DNA of 60,307 bases, taken from positions 1 to 60,307 of the forward strand of contig NZ_JANQKD010000036.1 of NCBI RefSeq assembly GCF_028281305.1, read 5' to 3'. This document shows positions 36,827 through 47,072 of this stretch, in pieces. Source of the DNA: Pelagibius sp. (GTDB lineage Bacteria > Pseudomonadota > Alphaproteobacteria > Kiloniellales > Kiloniellaceae). A program made the translations under genes and the position numbers. Under the pieces are notes generated by a model. It ran no database searches. It worked only from the letters and a program-made list of their open reading frames with translations, and was not told the DNA's origin. The number at the start of each line of letters is the position of its first letter. Position 1 is the first letter of the stretch.

Positions 36827-37310
36827 GCCCCTGCCCGCCATGCCCGTGCCCGCCATGCCCGTGACCATGTGTTCGGCCGTGACCGTAGGCGCCGCCTTCG
36901 GGACTGAAGGGCGCTTCGATCCGTTCCGTGCGCGCGCCCAGCTTCTGCAGCATCTCCAGGATCACATGATCCTCACGGATGCGCAGCCGGTCGCCCAGCA
37001 ACTGGGTCGGCAGATGACGGTTGCCGAGATGCCAGGCGATGCGCAGCAGGTCGGCGCCAGGGCCGGCCCGGACCTCGATCAGGCGTTCGGGCGCCGCCAC
37101 CACAGCGACCGTTCCACCTTCCTCCAGTACCAGGCCGTCGCCGTCCGACAGCGCCATGGCTTCGGGCAGATCCAGCAGAAACTCGACGCCCGCCTCGCCT
37201 TTCATGACGATTCGGCGGCGGTGGCGCGCGTCGAAATCCAGGCGCACCGCATCGCAGGCCTCCGCCGGGGACCAGGTTCCGGCCGCGCGCACGGTGGTCG
37301 CTCTTTGCAT
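36819..37310 (-). CDS. ureE: urease nickel metallochaperone UreE
   Basis: The 163-residue protein has the UreE N-terminal fold and the central GNRHLPTQLLGDRLRIREDHVILEML with the conserved nickel-site His. The last 22 residues are a His/Gly tail that would store or pass several nickel ions. The same element type recurs at the N-terminus of the small gene at 46635-47072. The gene lies 11 bases after ureC. Confidence 0.95.
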   Translation of the reverse strand: MQRATTVRAAGTWSPAEACDAVRLDFDARHRRRIVMKGEAGVEFLLDLPEAMALSDGDGLVLEEGGTVAVVAAPERLIEVRAGPGADLLRIAWHLGNRHLPTQLLGDRLRIREDHVILEMLQKLGARTERIEAPFSPEGGAYGHGRTHGHGHGGHGHGGQGHD

Positions 37311-37321
37311 CGCGCCGGCGC

Positions 37322-39031
37322 CTAGAACAGGAAGTAGCGCTGCGCCATGGGCAGCACCTCCGCCGGCTCGCAGGTCAGCAGCGTGCCGTCGGCCCGCACC
37401 TCGTAGGTCTCAGGATCGACTTCCACGTCAGGCGTGTAGTCGTTCAGCACCATGTCTTTCTTTGTCACTTTGCGGATACCGGAGACCGGCACGACCTGGC
37501 GGGAGAGCCCGAGCAGCCGTCCCGCGTCGCCCTCTGCCGCCGCCTGGGAAACGAAAGTGACGGCGCTTTCGGTCATGGCCTTGCCGAAGCCGGCGAACAT
37601 GGGGCGGTAGTGGACCGGCTGCGGCGTCGGGATCGAGGCGTTGGGATCGCCCATGGCCGCCGCGGCGATGCTGCCGCACTTCAGCACCAGATCCGGCTTC
37701 ACGCCGAAGAACATGGGCTTCCAGAGCACGAGATCGGCCAGCTTGCCCACCTCGATGGAGCCCACCGAGTCGGCGATGCCGTGGGTCAGCGCCGGGTTGA
37801 TGGTGTACTTGGCGATGTAGCGCTTGACCCGAAAGTTGTCGTTCCGGTCACTGTCTTCCGGCAGGGTGCCGCGCTGTTTCTTCATCTTGTCGGCGGTCTG
37901 CCAAGTACGGATGATCACTTCCCCCACGCGCCCCATGGCCTGACTGTCGGAGGCGATCATGGAAAAGGCGCCGAGGTCGTGGAGGATGTCCTCGGCGGCG
38001 ATGGTCTCCCGTCGGATGCGGCTTTCCGCGAAGGCCAGGTCCTCCGGGATCTTGGGGTCCAGATGGTGGCAGACCATCAGCATGTCGAGATGCTCGTCCA
38101 CCGTGTTCACCGTGAAGGGCCGCGTCGGGTTGGTGGACGACGGCAGGACGTTGGTCTCGCCGCAGACCTTGATGATGTCCGGCGCATGGCCGCCGCCGGC
38201 CCCTTCGGTGTGAAAGGCGTGGATGGTGCGCCCCTTGAAGGCGGCCACGGTGTTCTCGACGAAACCGGACTCGTTCAGGGTGTCGGTATGGATGGCCACG
38301 CCGATGTCCATTTCCTCGGCCACCGAAAGACAGGTGTCGATGGCCGCCGGCGTGGTCCCCCAGTCCTCGTGCAGCTTCAGTGCACAGGCGCCAGCGGCGA
38401 TCTGTTCGCGCAGGGCATCCGGCTTGGTGGCATTGCCCTTGCCGAAGAAGCCGAGGTTCATGGGAAAGCCCTCGGCAGCCTGCAGCATGCGCGCGATGTG
38501 CCAGGGCCCGGGCGTCGCCGTGGTGGCGTTGGTCCCCTCGGCGGGCCCGGTGCCGCCGCCCAGCATGGTGGTGACGCCGGAGTAGAGCGCGTCCTCCATC
38601 TGCTGCGGGCAGATCCAGTGAATGTGCGCGTCGATCCCACCCGCCGTGAGGATGCGCCCCTCGCCCGCGATCGCCTCGGTGCCCGGGCCTACGACGATGT
38701 CGACGCCGGGCTGCACATCCGGGTTCCCGGCCTTGCCGATGGCGGCGATGCGCCCGTCCTTCAGACCCACGTCGGCCTTCACGATGCCCCAGTGGTCGAC
38801 GATCAGCGCGTTGGTGATGACCGTGTCGACGGCGCCCTGGGCACGGCTGGCCTGGGCCTGGCCCATACCGTCGCGGATCACCTTGCCGCCGCCGAACTTG
38901 ATTTCTTCTCCGTAAGTTGTCTTGTCTTCCTCGACTTCGATGACAAGCTCGGTGTCGGCCAGGCGCACCCGGTCCCCGACCGTGGGGCCGAACATGGCGG
39001 CATAGGCGGCGCGGTCGATTTTCTGCGGCAT
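37322..39031 (-). CDS. ureC: urease alpha subunit UreC
   Basis: The start ATG at 39031 gives [20 protein letters not shown], the usual UreC N-terminus. The 569-residue protein keeps all nickel ligands: His136, His138, carbamylated Lys219 (ALKLHEDWG), His248, His274 and Asp362. Active-site His322/His323 and flap Cys321 in MVCHHLD are also present. It hydrolyses urea to ammonia and carbamate. It is five bases from ureB and probably translated with it. Confidence 0.98.
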   Translation of the reverse strand: MPQKIDRAAYAAMFGPTVGDRVRLADTELVIEVEEDKTTYGEEIKFGGGKVIRDGMGQAQASRAQGAVDTVITNALIVDHWGIVKADVGLKDGRIAAIGKAGNPDVQPGVDIVVGPGTEAIAGEGRILTAGGIDAHIHWICPQQMEDALYSGVTTMLGGGTGPAEGTNATTATPGPWHIARMLQAAEGFPMNLGFFGKGNATKPDALREQIAAGACALKLHEDWGTTPAAIDTCLSVAEEMDIGVAIHTDTLNESGFVENTVAAFKGRTIHAFHTEGAGGGHAPDIIKVCGETNVLPSSTNPTRPFTVNTVDEHLDMLMVCHHLDPKIPEDLAFAESRIRRETIAAEDILHDLGAFSMIASDSQAMGRVGEVIIRTWQTADKMKKQRGTLPEDSDRNDNFRVKRYIAKYTINPALTHGIADSVGSIEVGKLADLVLWKPMFFGVKPDLVLKCGSIAAAAMGDPNASIPTPQPVHYRPMFAGFGKAMTESAVTFVSQAAAEGDAGRLLGLSRQVVPVSGIRKVTKKDMVLNDYTPDVEVDPETYEVRADGTLLTCEPAEVLPMAQRYFLF

Positions 39032-39035
39032 GGCG

Positions 39036-39359
39036 CTAGCCCTCCCTGTCTTCGGTGAGGGGGCCGTTGATCTTGGCGTTGAAGCCGTAGACCCGGCGCG
39101 CGCCCGCATAGGGGATCAGGCTGACCTCGCGGCTCTGGCCGGGCTCGAAGCGCACGGCGGTTCCCGCGGCGATGTCGAGCCGGCGGCCCAGGGCCTTGTC
39201 GCGGTCGAAGACCAGCGCCTCGTTGGTCTCGTAGAAATGATAGTGGGAGCCGACCTGGATCGGGCGGTCGCCGCTGTTGGCGACCATCAGGGTGATCGCC
39301 TCCCGCCCTTCGTTCAGGGTGATGTCGCCCTCGGCGACCATGATTTCTCCGGGAATCAT
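39036..39359 (-). CDS. ureB: urease beta subunit UreB
   Basis: The 107-residue protein has [20 protein letters not shown] and [21 protein letters not shown], the family signature. The size shows the three-subunit (UreABC) architecture of bacterial urease rather than a fused form. It lies between ureA and ureC with 12 and 4 base gaps. Confidence 0.97.
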   Translation of the reverse strand: MIPGEIMVAEGDITLNEGREAITLMVANSGDRPIQVGSHYHFYETNEALVFDRDKALGRRLDIAAGTAVRFEPGQSREVSLIPYAGARRVYGFNAKINGPLTEDREG

Positions 39360-39371
39360 CGCGCGCCCTCC

Positions 39372-39674
39372 CTAGCGGATCGGCTGGTGCACGGTCACCA
39401 GCTTGGTGCCGTCGGGAAAGGTGGCCTCCACCTGGATCTCGTGGATCATCTCGGCGACGCCCTCCATCACCTGATCGCGGCCGAGGACCGTGCCGCCGTC
39501 GCGCATGAGGTCGGCCACCGGGCGCCCGTCCCGCGCGCCCTCCACCACGAAGTCGGAGATCAGCGCGATAGCCTCCGGATAGTTCAGCTTGCACCCGCGA
39601 CCCAGGCGGTTGCGCGCCACCATGGCGGCCATGGCCACCAGCAGCTTGTCCTTTTCACGCGGCGTCAGGTTCAC
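39372..39674 (-). CDS. ureA: urease gamma subunit UreA
   Basis: The 100-residue protein is the exact usual length. [44 protein letters not shown] and [18 protein letters not shown] are typical. It follows ureD by 31 bases in the operon. Confidence 0.97.
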   Translation of the reverse strand: MNLTPREKDKLLVAMAAMVARNRLGRGCKLNYPEAIALISDFVVEGARDGRPVADLMRDGGTVLGRDQVMEGVAEMIHEIQVEATFPDGTKLVTVHQPIR

Positions 39675-39705
39675 GTCTTACTCCCTTAATTTTTCTCATT
39701 TTTCT

Positions 39706-40605
39706 TCAAAGTTGCCAAAGGCGGGGAAGGTACGGCGGCAGGCCTGCCAGAGCCGCCCGCGCCGCCGCCCAGAAACCGCCGAAACTCTGGCGCACCGCCC
39801 GGGCCTCGCCGATGAAGCGCCCGACCACGAGACCGTTCACCGCCGTCAGCGCATGCTGCGCCTCGGCGGCTTCCGCCGGCAGGAGATCGCGCAGCGCCGG
39901 AAGATGGCTCGCCGCATCGTCGGCTGCATAGATCATCGAGGCGAAAGCCGTTGCCCCACCGAGACAGGCCGGCGATGTCAACGGCGCGGCAAGGTCACCG
40001 TCCATGTGCAGGGCATCGGCCCAGACCAGCGTGCCGTCGCGACTCACGCGCCAGGCATCGTGGATCAATCCCCGGGCAAGCTGCTCGCCGGAGGCACGGC
40101 GGCCGAAGACCAGAAACTCGCCGGCCAGTACCCGGCTGCCCGCTGCCAGGTCCAAGGTGGTGCGCCGCCTGAGGCGCGCGCCGTCGAACAGGATGGTTTC
40201 CTGCGGCAACCACTCCAGCCAGCAGCCCGCTTCGGCTGTCAGCGCAACGTCGATGCGGCTGTCGGCGCCGGTCGAACGGTAGACCTTCTCGGCCGCCTGG
40301 GGATAAACCCGCGCCCGCGCGCCCTGCCCCGCCGTAACGGCGATGTCCAGCCGGTCGCCGCCGACGATGCCGCCCGAGGTGGTGATCAGGCAGGCCTCCA
40401 GGATGTCGCCCCGCGCGGGGCGCGGCAGGCGCAGCGACAGCGGGTCGCGCTGATAGAGATCCGCCGGGCGGGTCGCACCGTCCAGGTGCCGTAGCGATAG
40501 CGCCGCCTCGCCGTGCACTGCCGGACGCCGCAGCGGTACGACGGACCCCGCCCCCCGGTCCAACGGGACAGCCGCAGCCTCACACGGCGATGTAGCGACG
40601 GACAT
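39706..40605 (-). CDS. ureD: urease accessory protein UreD
   Basis: I take the ATG at 40605 (MSVATSPCEAAAVPL), which overlaps the urtE end by 26 bases. An upstream ATG at 40626 is possible. The 299-residue protein has TTSGGIVGGDRLDIAVTAGQGARARVYPQAAEKVYRS and WLPQETILFDGARLRRRT, the UreD/UreH signature. It is the platform that binds apo-urease and recruits UreF/UreG. The overlap with urtE links urea uptake and urease in one transcript. Confidence 0.93.
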   Translation of the reverse strand: MSVATSPCEAAAVPLDRGAGSVVPLRRPAVHGEAALSLRHLDGATRPADLYQRDPLSLRLPRPARGDILEACLITTSGGIVGGDRLDIAVTAGQGARARVYPQAAEKVYRSTGADSRIDVALTAEAGCWLEWLPQETILFDGARLRRRTTLDLAAGSRVLAGEFLVFGRRASGEQLARGLIHDAWRVSRDGTLVWADALHMDGDLAAPLTSPACLGGATAFASMIYAADDAASHLPALRDLLPAEAAEAQHALTAVNGLVVGRFIGEARAVRQSFGGFWAAARAALAGLPPYLPRLWQL

Positions 40606-41275
40606 CGGCCTCCACCATCTCCTCACCCCGACCCGTCAGAACGATCTCCCCGCGATCCATCACCGCATAGCTGTCGGCCAGGTCCCTTGCGAATTCAAGA
40701 TACTGTTCGACGAGCAGAATGGCCATATCGCCGCGCCCGGCGAGCAGGCGGATGACCCGCTCGATGTCCTTGATGATCGAGGGCTGGATACCCTCGGTGG
40801 GCTCGTCCAGGATCAGCAGGCGCGGGCGCATCACCAGGGCCCGCGCGATGGCAAGCTGCTGCTGCTGGCCGCCGGAAAGATCGCCGCCGCGCCGCCGCAG
40901 CATGTCTTTCAGGACGGGAAAGAGCTCGAAGATCTCGTCTTCGATGAAGCGCTCGGTTCGCCGCAGGGCCGCATAGCCGCTGCGCAGGTTCTCTTCCACC
41001 GACAGCAGCGGAAAGATCTCGCGGCCCTGGGGCACAAAGGCGATGCCGCGCCGCGCCCGCTGGTGCGGCGGCAGACCGTCGAGCGCCTCGTCCTCCCAGG
41101 TGATCGAGCCGCTCTTCACCGCCTGCTGGCCGGCAATGGCCCGCAGCAGAGACGTCTTGCCCACACCGTTGCGGCCGAGAACACAGGTGACCGCCCCCTT
41201 GGCGGCCGTCAGGCTGACCTTCCGCAGCGCCTGGCTGGCGCCGTAGAAGAGATCGATGTCCTGGACCTTCAGCAC
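40580..41275 (-). CDS. urtE: urea ABC transporter ATP-binding protein UrtE
   Basis: The start is a GTG at 41275 with GAGGAG upstream. A longer frame is a shadow of urtD. The 231-residue protein has Walker A GRNGVGKTS, signature DLSGGQQQQLAIARAL and Walker B LLILDEPTEGIQPSII, the last being typical of UrtE. It powers high-affinity urea import with UrtD. Confidence 0.95.
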   Translation of the reverse strand: MLKVQDIDLFYGASQALRKVSLTAAKGAVTCVLGRNGVGKTSLLRAIAGQQAVKSGSITWEDEALDGLPPHQRARRGIAFVPQGREIFPLLSVEENLRSGYAALRRTERFIEDEIFELFPVLKDMLRRRGGDLSGGQQQQLAIARALVMRPRLLILDEPTEGIQPSIIKDIERVIRLLAGRGDMAILLVEQYLEFARDLADSYAVMDRGEIVLTGRGEEMVEADVRRYIAV

Positions 41276-41288
41276 AGCGCGTGTCTCC

Positions 41289-42106
<818 letters not shown>

Positions 42107-42110
<4 letters not shown>

Positions 42111-43237
42111 TGCCTGCCTCCGGCGACCCGCGCCAGCAGGGGTACACGCGCCGACACCTGCTCCAGCGAGCCGATGATTCCCTTGGGCATGAAGACGGTG
42201 ACGGCGATGAAGAGGCCGCCGAGGAAGAACAGCCAGATTTCCGGCGCTGCCCCGGTCAGGTAGGTCTTGGCGTAGTTCACCAGGACCGCTCCCAGGATGG
42301 CGCCGTGCAGGTAGCCACGCCCGCCGACGGCCACCCAGATGACGATCTCGATGGAGTTGGCCGGGGAGAACTCGCTGGGGTTGATGATGCCGACCTGGGG
42401 TACGTAGAGCGCCCCGGCGATGCCGGCCAGCATGGCCGAGAGTACGAAGACGAAGAGCTTGTAGAATTCGACCCGGTAGCCGAGGAAGCGGGTACGGCTC
42501 TCGGCATCGCGGATGGCGATCAGCACGCGGCCAAGTTTCGAGCCGACGATCCAGCGGCAGAGCAGATAGGCGAGCGCAAGGGCCAGCGCCGAGGTTGCGA
42601 AGAGCGCCGCGCGGGTGCCGTCGGACTGCAGGTCGAAGCCGAGCAGGTCCTTGAAGTCGGTAAGACCGTTGTTACCACCGAAGCCCATGTCGTTGCGGAA
42701 GAAGGCCAGCAGGAGGGCGAAGGTCATGGCCTGGGTGATGATGGAGAGGTAGACCCCGGTAACGCGAGAGCGGAAGGCGAGCCAGCCGAAGACCAGCGCC
42801 AGAAGGCCCGGCACCAGCACCACCATCAGCATGGCGAAGGGAAAGGAGTCGAAGCCGTACCAGTACCAGGGCAGTTCCTTCCAGTTCAGGAAGACCATGA
42901 AATCCGGCAGGACGGGATGGCCGTAGACCCCGCGGTCACCGATCTGGCGCATCAGGTGCATGCCCATGGCATAGCCGCCCAGGGCAAAGAAGGCGCCGTG
43001 ACCGAGGCTCAGGATCCCGCAGTAGCCCCAGATCAGATCGACGGAGAGGGCCAGCAGGGCAAAGCAGAGATACTTGCCCAGCAGGCTCACCAGATAGGTG
43101 GGGACGTGAAAGACCGAGTCCTGCGGCACCGCCAGATTCAGCAACGGGACCAGCACCCCGGCGGCCAGCAGCAGGCCGAGGGTTATCTTCGCGCCGAGGG
43201 GCGAAAGCAGGCGGCCATGGTCGTTGGAGAGCAGCAC
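42107..43237 (-). CDS. urtC: urea ABC transporter permease UrtC
   Basis: The start is a GTG at 43237, four bases after the urtB stop. The longer frame upstream is a shadow of urtB. The 376-residue polytopic protein has SVDLIWGYCGILSLGHGAFFALGGYAMGMHLMRQIGDRG, then LPDFMVFLNWKELPWYWYGF, characteristic of UrtC rather than LivM. It pairs with UrtB to form the channel. Confidence 0.94.
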
Positions 43238-43241
43238 GGCG

Positions 43242-44903
43242 TCAGTTCTCCACCGCGCGGCCGCGCAGGGCGAAGAGGCCGCGCGGACGTTTCTGGATGA
43301 AGAGGATGACCACGACCAGCACCAGGATCTTGCCGAGCACGGCGCCGGCATAGGGTTCCAGGAACTTGTTCACCAGCCCCAGGGAGAAGGCCCCCACCAG
43401 GGTGCCCCAGAGGTTGCCGACGCCGCCGAAGACCACGACCATGAAGCTGTCGATGATGTAGCCCTGCCCCAGGTTGGGACTGACGTTGTCGATCTGGCTC
43501 AGGGCCACGCCGGCCATCCCGGCGATGCCGGAGCCGAGCCCGAAGGTCATGGCATCGACCCAGCCGGTGCGGATGCCCATGGACGAGGCCATGGGGCGGT
43601 TCTGGGTCACCGCACGCATCTGCAGGCCGTAGCTGGAAAAGCGGATCAATGCCATTAGGAGGGCGAAGACCACCAGGGCGAAAACGATGATCCAGAGCCG
43701 GTTGTAGGTCAGCGTCAGGCCGCCGGCCACTTCCCAGGCGCCGCTCATCCAGGAGGGGTTCCCCACCTCCCGATTGGTCGGCCCGAAGATGCTGCGCACA
43801 AGCTGCTGGAGGATCAGGCTGAGCCCCCAGGTGGCAAGCAGGGTCTCCAGCGGGCGTCCGTAGAGGAAGCGGATGATGCCGCGCTCGATGCCGATGCCCA
43901 CCAGGCCGGTGACCAGGAAGCCGGCCGGAATGGCGACCGCCAGGGAATAGTCGAAGGCGCCGGGGAAGGAGGTACGGAAGACTTCCTGCACCACGAAGGT
44001 CGTGTAGGCCCCCAGCATCACCATCTCGCCGTGGGCCATGTTGATGACGCCCATGACCCCGAAGGTGATCGCCAGGCCGATGGCCGCCAGCAGCAGCACG
44101 GAGCCCAGACTGATGCCCTGGAAGATGCTGGCGAGAAACCTGTTGAACTCCAGCGCCCGCTCGATGGTGGCGAGGGTCTCCTGCGCTGCGGCGCGCACCG
44201 CCGCGTCGCTCTCCAGGGGTGCCCCTGCATCGTCATTGCGCAGGACACCGGCCACTACGGCGCGGACATCGGGATCGGTGAAGTCCGCCAGGGTCTGCAA
44301 CGCGGCGACACGCAGCGCGCTGTCCTCGGCGTTGACGAGGCGCGTGGCCGCCAGCGCACGCCTGAGGCGCTCGGCAACCCTAGCATTCTCCTCGCTCGCC
44401 AGCGCCGCCTCCAGCGGAGCGACCATCTCCGCCGGCGCGGAGCGGAAGACCGCATCGGCAGCGCGCATCCGCGCAGCCGGATCAGCGCTGCCCAGGGTCA
44501 GCCCGCCGAGGGCGGCCTTCACGACCTGGCGCAGGCGATTGTTGATTCTGACCTTGCGCAGTTTGCGCTTGCCAAGCTCGCCCGCGGCCTCGCCGGTGAC
44601 GGCATCGAAGATGCGGTAGCCTTTGCCCGCCTCTTCGCCGATCACCATGCGGTCATCGGCCTTGACCTGAAACAGCTGCCCATCGAGGTAGGCTTCAAGG
44701 ATGGGCAGCGCCCGTTCATGACCGCCGGCGGCCAGGCTCTCCACCGCCGCAGCCTTGGTTTCGTTGGATTTCTCGGTGAGGGCCTGAAGGTCCTGAAGCA
44801 GATCCGCCCGCGCCGCCGCCGGCAGCAAGACGGCCAGCGCGACGGCGACAAGCGATATCCTCAAGACCTTACGAAACACAGGCACCACCCGAACAAGGGT
44901 CAC
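43242..44903 (-). CDS. urtB: urea ABC transporter permease UrtB (long, with periplasmic N-domain)
   Basis: The 553-residue protein has a signal peptide (cleavage near ARA-DL) and an N-terminal helical, HEAT-like domain of about 230 residues, then a LivH-type permease (VLLLAAIGLAITFGVMGVINMAHGEMVMLGAY). The long N-domain is usual for UrtB of proteobacterial urea transporters. It also contains GKRKLRKVRINNRLRQVV, typical of that domain. The binding-protein gene lies upstream with a hairpin in the 48-base gap. Confidence 0.95.
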   Translation of the reverse strand: MTLVRVVPVFRKVLRISLVAVALAVLLPAAARADLLQDLQALTEKSNETKAAAVESLAAGGHERALPILEAYLDGQLFQVKADDRMVIGEEAGKGYRIFDAVTGEAAGELGKRKLRKVRINNRLRQVVKAALGGLTLGSADPAARMRAADAVFRSAPAEMVAPLEAALASEENARVAERLRRALAATRLVNAEDSALRVAALQTLADFTDPDVRAVVAGVLRNDDAGAPLESDAAVRAAAQETLATIERALEFNRFLASIFQGISLGSVLLLAAIGLAITFGVMGVINMAHGEMVMLGAYTTFVVQEVFRTSFPGAFDYSLAVAIPAGFLVTGLVGIGIERGIIRFLYGRPLETLLATWGLSLILQQLVRSIFGPTNREVGNPSWMSGAWEVAGGLTLTYNRLWIIVFALVVFALLMALIRFSSYGLQMRAVTQNRPMASSMGIRTGWVDAMTFGLGSGIAGMAGVALSQIDNVSPNLGQGYIIDSFMVVVFGGVGNLWGTLVGAFSLGLVNKFLEPYAGAVLGKILVLVVVILFIQKRPRGLFALRGRAVEN

Positions 44904-44912
44904 AGAACAGAA

Positions 44913-44939
44913 GGGGGAGACGGCGGGCGCCTCTCCCCC
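44913..44939 (-). terminator. hairpin between urtA and urtB
   Basis: GGGGGAGA (44913-44920) and TCTCCCCC (44932-44939) form an 8-bp stem with an 11-base loop. On the transcript strand a modest T-rich stretch (TTCTGTTCTGTG) follows. It probably cuts expression of the permease genes relative to urtA. Confidence 0.6.
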
Positions 44940-44951
44940 CTCGCAAGCAGG

Positions 44952-46238
44952 CTAGTTGGTCGCGTAGGTCGGCGCCTCGCAGTTGCCGCAGACCCAGGGA
45001 TAGGTCCAGTCGGCGGTCAGCTTGGAGCTTTCCGGAATGAAGTCGCTCCAGGCATCGCCCACCACTTCCTTGTCGGTCGACCAGACGGTTTCGATCATGC
45101 CGTCATCCTGGATCTCACCGATCAGCACGGGCTTGGAGAGGTGATGGTTGGCGTTCATCACCGCCGTACCGCCGGTGAGGTTGGGCACGGTCTGGCCGTA
45201 CATGGCCTGCCGCACGGCGTTGACCTCGGTGGTGCCGGCCTGCTTCACCGCCTGGGTCCACATCTTGAAGCCGATGTAGGTGGCCTCCATGGGATCGTTG
45301 GTGACCCGGTCCTCGTCGCCGATGAAGGCGTGCCACTGCTCGATGAAGCCGTCGTTCACGTCGGCCTCGACGCTCATGAAGTAGTTCCAGGCCGCGAGAT
45401 GGCCGACCAAGGGTCCGGTATCGAGACCGGCAAGCTCCTCCTCCCCGACGGAAAAAGCCACCACCGGGATCTCCTCGGCGGCAATGCCCTGGTTGCCCAG
45501 TTCCTTGTAGAAGGGCACGTTGGCATCGCCGTTGATGGTGGAGACCACGGCCGTCTTCTTGCCCTGGGAGGCGAACTCCTTCACATCGGCGACAATGGTC
45601 TGCCAGTCGGAATGGCCGAAGGGCGTGTAGTTCTCCATGATGTCCGCATCGGAGACGCCCTTCTCGTTCAGGAAGGCGCGCAGGATCTTGTTGGTGGTGC
45701 GCGGATAGACGTAGTCGGTGCCCAGCAGCACGAAGCGCTCAGCGCCGCCGCCGTCCTCGCTCATCAGGTATTCGACCGCCGGGATGGCCTGTTGGTTCGG
45801 CGCCGCACCGGTGTAGAAGACGTTGCGGGAACTTTCCTCGCCCTCGTACTGCACGGGATAGAAGAGCAGGCCGTTGAGCTCTTCGAAGACCGGCAGCACG
45901 GACTTGCGCGAAACCGAGGTCCAGCAGCCGAAGACCACGTCGACCTGCTCCTTCTCCAACAGCTCGCGCGCCTTCTCGGCAAACAGCGGCCAGTCGGAGG
46001 CCGGGTCGACCACCACCGCCTCGACCTGCTTGCCGAGCAGGCCGCCGCTCTTGTTGAGGTCGTCGACCATCATCAGGACGGTGTCCTTCAGCGTGGTCTC
46101 CGAGATCGCCATGGTTCCGGAAAGTGAATGGAGCACGCCGACTTTGATGACGTCGTCGGCCGCCTGGGCCGCTGCGCCGCCGGCGAGAACGGCTGCCATG
46201 GCCGCAGCGCTCATCGCCCCCCTGATCACGGATTTCAT
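44952..46238 (-). CDS. urtA: urea ABC transporter substrate-binding protein UrtA
   Basis: The ATG at 46238 has GGAGTGA upstream. The frame continues to 46295 without a good start. The 428-residue protein has a signal peptide cleaved near AQA-AD, then IKVGVLHSLSGTMAISETTLKDTVLMMVDDLNKSGGLLG, the UrtA signature. VFGCWTSVSRKSVLPVFEELNGLLFYPVQYEGEESSRN is also diagnostic of urea/short-amide binding proteins (UrtA/FmdD). The rest of the operon (urt, ure) settles on urea. Confidence 0.96.
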   Translation of the reverse strand: MKSVIRGAMSAAAMAAVLAGGAAAQAADDVIKVGVLHSLSGTMAISETTLKDTVLMMVDDLNKSGGLLGKQVEAVVVDPASDWPLFAEKARELLEKEQVDVVFGCWTSVSRKSVLPVFEELNGLLFYPVQYEGEESSRNVFYTGAAPNQQAIPAVEYLMSEDGGGAERFVLLGTDYVYPRTTNKILRAFLNEKGVSDADIMENYTPFGHSDWQTIVADVKEFASQGKKTAVVSTINGDANVPFYKELGNQGIAAEEIPVVAFSVGEEELAGLDTGPLVGHLAAWNYFMSVEADVNDGFIEQWHAFIGDEDRVTNDPMEATYIGFKMWTQAVKQAGTTEVNAVRQAMYGQTVPNLTGGTAVMNANHHLSKPVLIGEIQDDGMIETVWSTDKEVVGDAWSDFIPESSKLTADWTYPWVCGNCEAPTYATN

Positions 46239-46275
46239 TGAGATCACTCCGCTAGAGTTGATGTTGCACCGCAAA

Positions 46276-46305
46276 ATATTGCTGAATTGCGACAAGCAAT
46301 GTCAA
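46276..46305 (-). promoter_or_regulatory. possible sigma-70-type promoter for urtA
   Basis: On the minus strand TTGACA (46300-46305) is followed after 18 bases by CAATAT (46276-46281). The -10 match is only partial. The same stretch holds ATTGC-GACAA-GCAAT (plus strand), an inverted repeat that could be an operator. The whole region from 46265 to 46395 is markedly AT-rich. Confidence 0.35.
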
Positions 46306-46535
46306 GATTGAATAGTTATCTTTATTGATCTCTCTGAGATTCTTTTTTCATTCTACTTGCTAAATACAATAACGTATCGCGCAGAGACATAACATTGCCT
46401 CCACGTGACTTCCGTCAGACCTCTGACGAGCGCCTCCGGTCCCGCGCCGCCGGCAGCCAATCCCTTGACCCCTTCTGCGACAGCGCCTATGGGCACTGGT
46501 GCGGATCGCAAGCTCCGCTGGAGGCTGATGTTGCA

Positions 46536-46582
46536 CACCTGAGGCCTCTCGGCCTCCAGGTGCCCGCAGGAGCCTGGAGGCC
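46536..46582 (-). terminator. alternative-pairing hairpins at the end of the guanidine operon
   Basis: Segment GGCCTCCAGG (46551-46560) pairs perfectly with CCTGGAGGCC (46573-46582) over 10 bp. An overlapping segment (46551-46562) also pairs with CACCTGAGGCC (46536-46546) over 11 bp with one bulged base and a four-base loop. Only one can form at a time. No T-run follows on the minus strand, so this may be a processing site or a conditional read-through element leading to urtA. Confidence 0.5.
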
Positions 46583-46634
46583 ACCAGCCCGCGATGCGAC
46601 GCGCCCTCTCCCCTATGCCTTCCCTCTGTGCCGC

Positions 46635-47072
46635 TTACTCCTTGTCTTCCAGCAGTCGGATCATTTCCCTCAGGTCGACATCGCGCCGCTCCCGCAGCGA
46701 GACGTAGACGAAAACCATGGTGGCGCGCTCGCGGATCATGTTTGCCGGGAACGGCAGATAGACCAGATGGTCGGCGTTGAACGCCGGCGAGGCGGTTGCC
46801 ACCTGATAGGCGTAGCGCAGTTCCACATCGACGAGGCGCAGGACCGATCCATCGGCGCCGTGCAGGTGCTGAGGAATGCGCGCCATGCGCAGAAAGCTCG
46901 CCTTGTCCTCGGCAGCATCGAACCCCTCCATCAGCGCATCGGCCAGCAGGTCCTCGTCGTCCCGCGGCTGGCCCGGCACCGCCGCATGCGGTCCGTCGTG
47001 CAGGTGGGAGTGCAGGTGCTCATGATCGGGCGGATGGTTATGGCCCGGCGCGTGGCTGTGGCGGGCGCTCAT
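46635..47072 (-). CDS. His-rich protein of unknown function, coupled to the guanidine hydrolase
   Basis: The 145-residue protein starts at an ATG overlapping the hydrolase stop (ATGA), so the two are translationally coupled. Its first 29 residues hold ten histidines in HxH-type spacing (for example HEHLHSHLHDGPH), a likely nickel- or zinc-binding tail like that at the end of UreE. The remainder (about 35-145) is a folded, mixed-charge domain with VLRLVDVELRYAYQVATASP and FVYVSLRERRDVDLREMI. I do not recognise this domain. It is not HypA, HypB or UreE. The context suggests nickel delivery to the hydrolase, which is inference. Confidence 0.75.
   Translation of the reverse strand: MSARHSHAPGHNHPPDHEHLHSHLHDGPHAAVPGQPRDDEDLLADALMEGFDAAEDKASFLRMARIPQHLHGADGSVLRLVDVELRYAYQVATASPAFNADHLVYLPFPANMIRERATMVFVYVSLRERRDVDLREMIRLLEDKE

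Larger units (their letters stand above)
46239..46634. other. 396-base intergenic region between the His-rich gene and urtA
   Basis: It holds an AT-rich promoter zone near urtA (46265-46395) and a pair of mutually exclusive hairpins near the end of the upstream operon (46536-46582). The short reading frames in it (on the minus strand around 46353-46584) lack ribosome sites and family likeness, and I do not call them. Confidence 0.6.

Noticed and set aside
46353..46584. Two short minus-strand reading frames near the urea operon leader
   Set aside because: They lack ribosome sites and overlap the AT-rich promoter and hairpin region. Their composition does not look coding.
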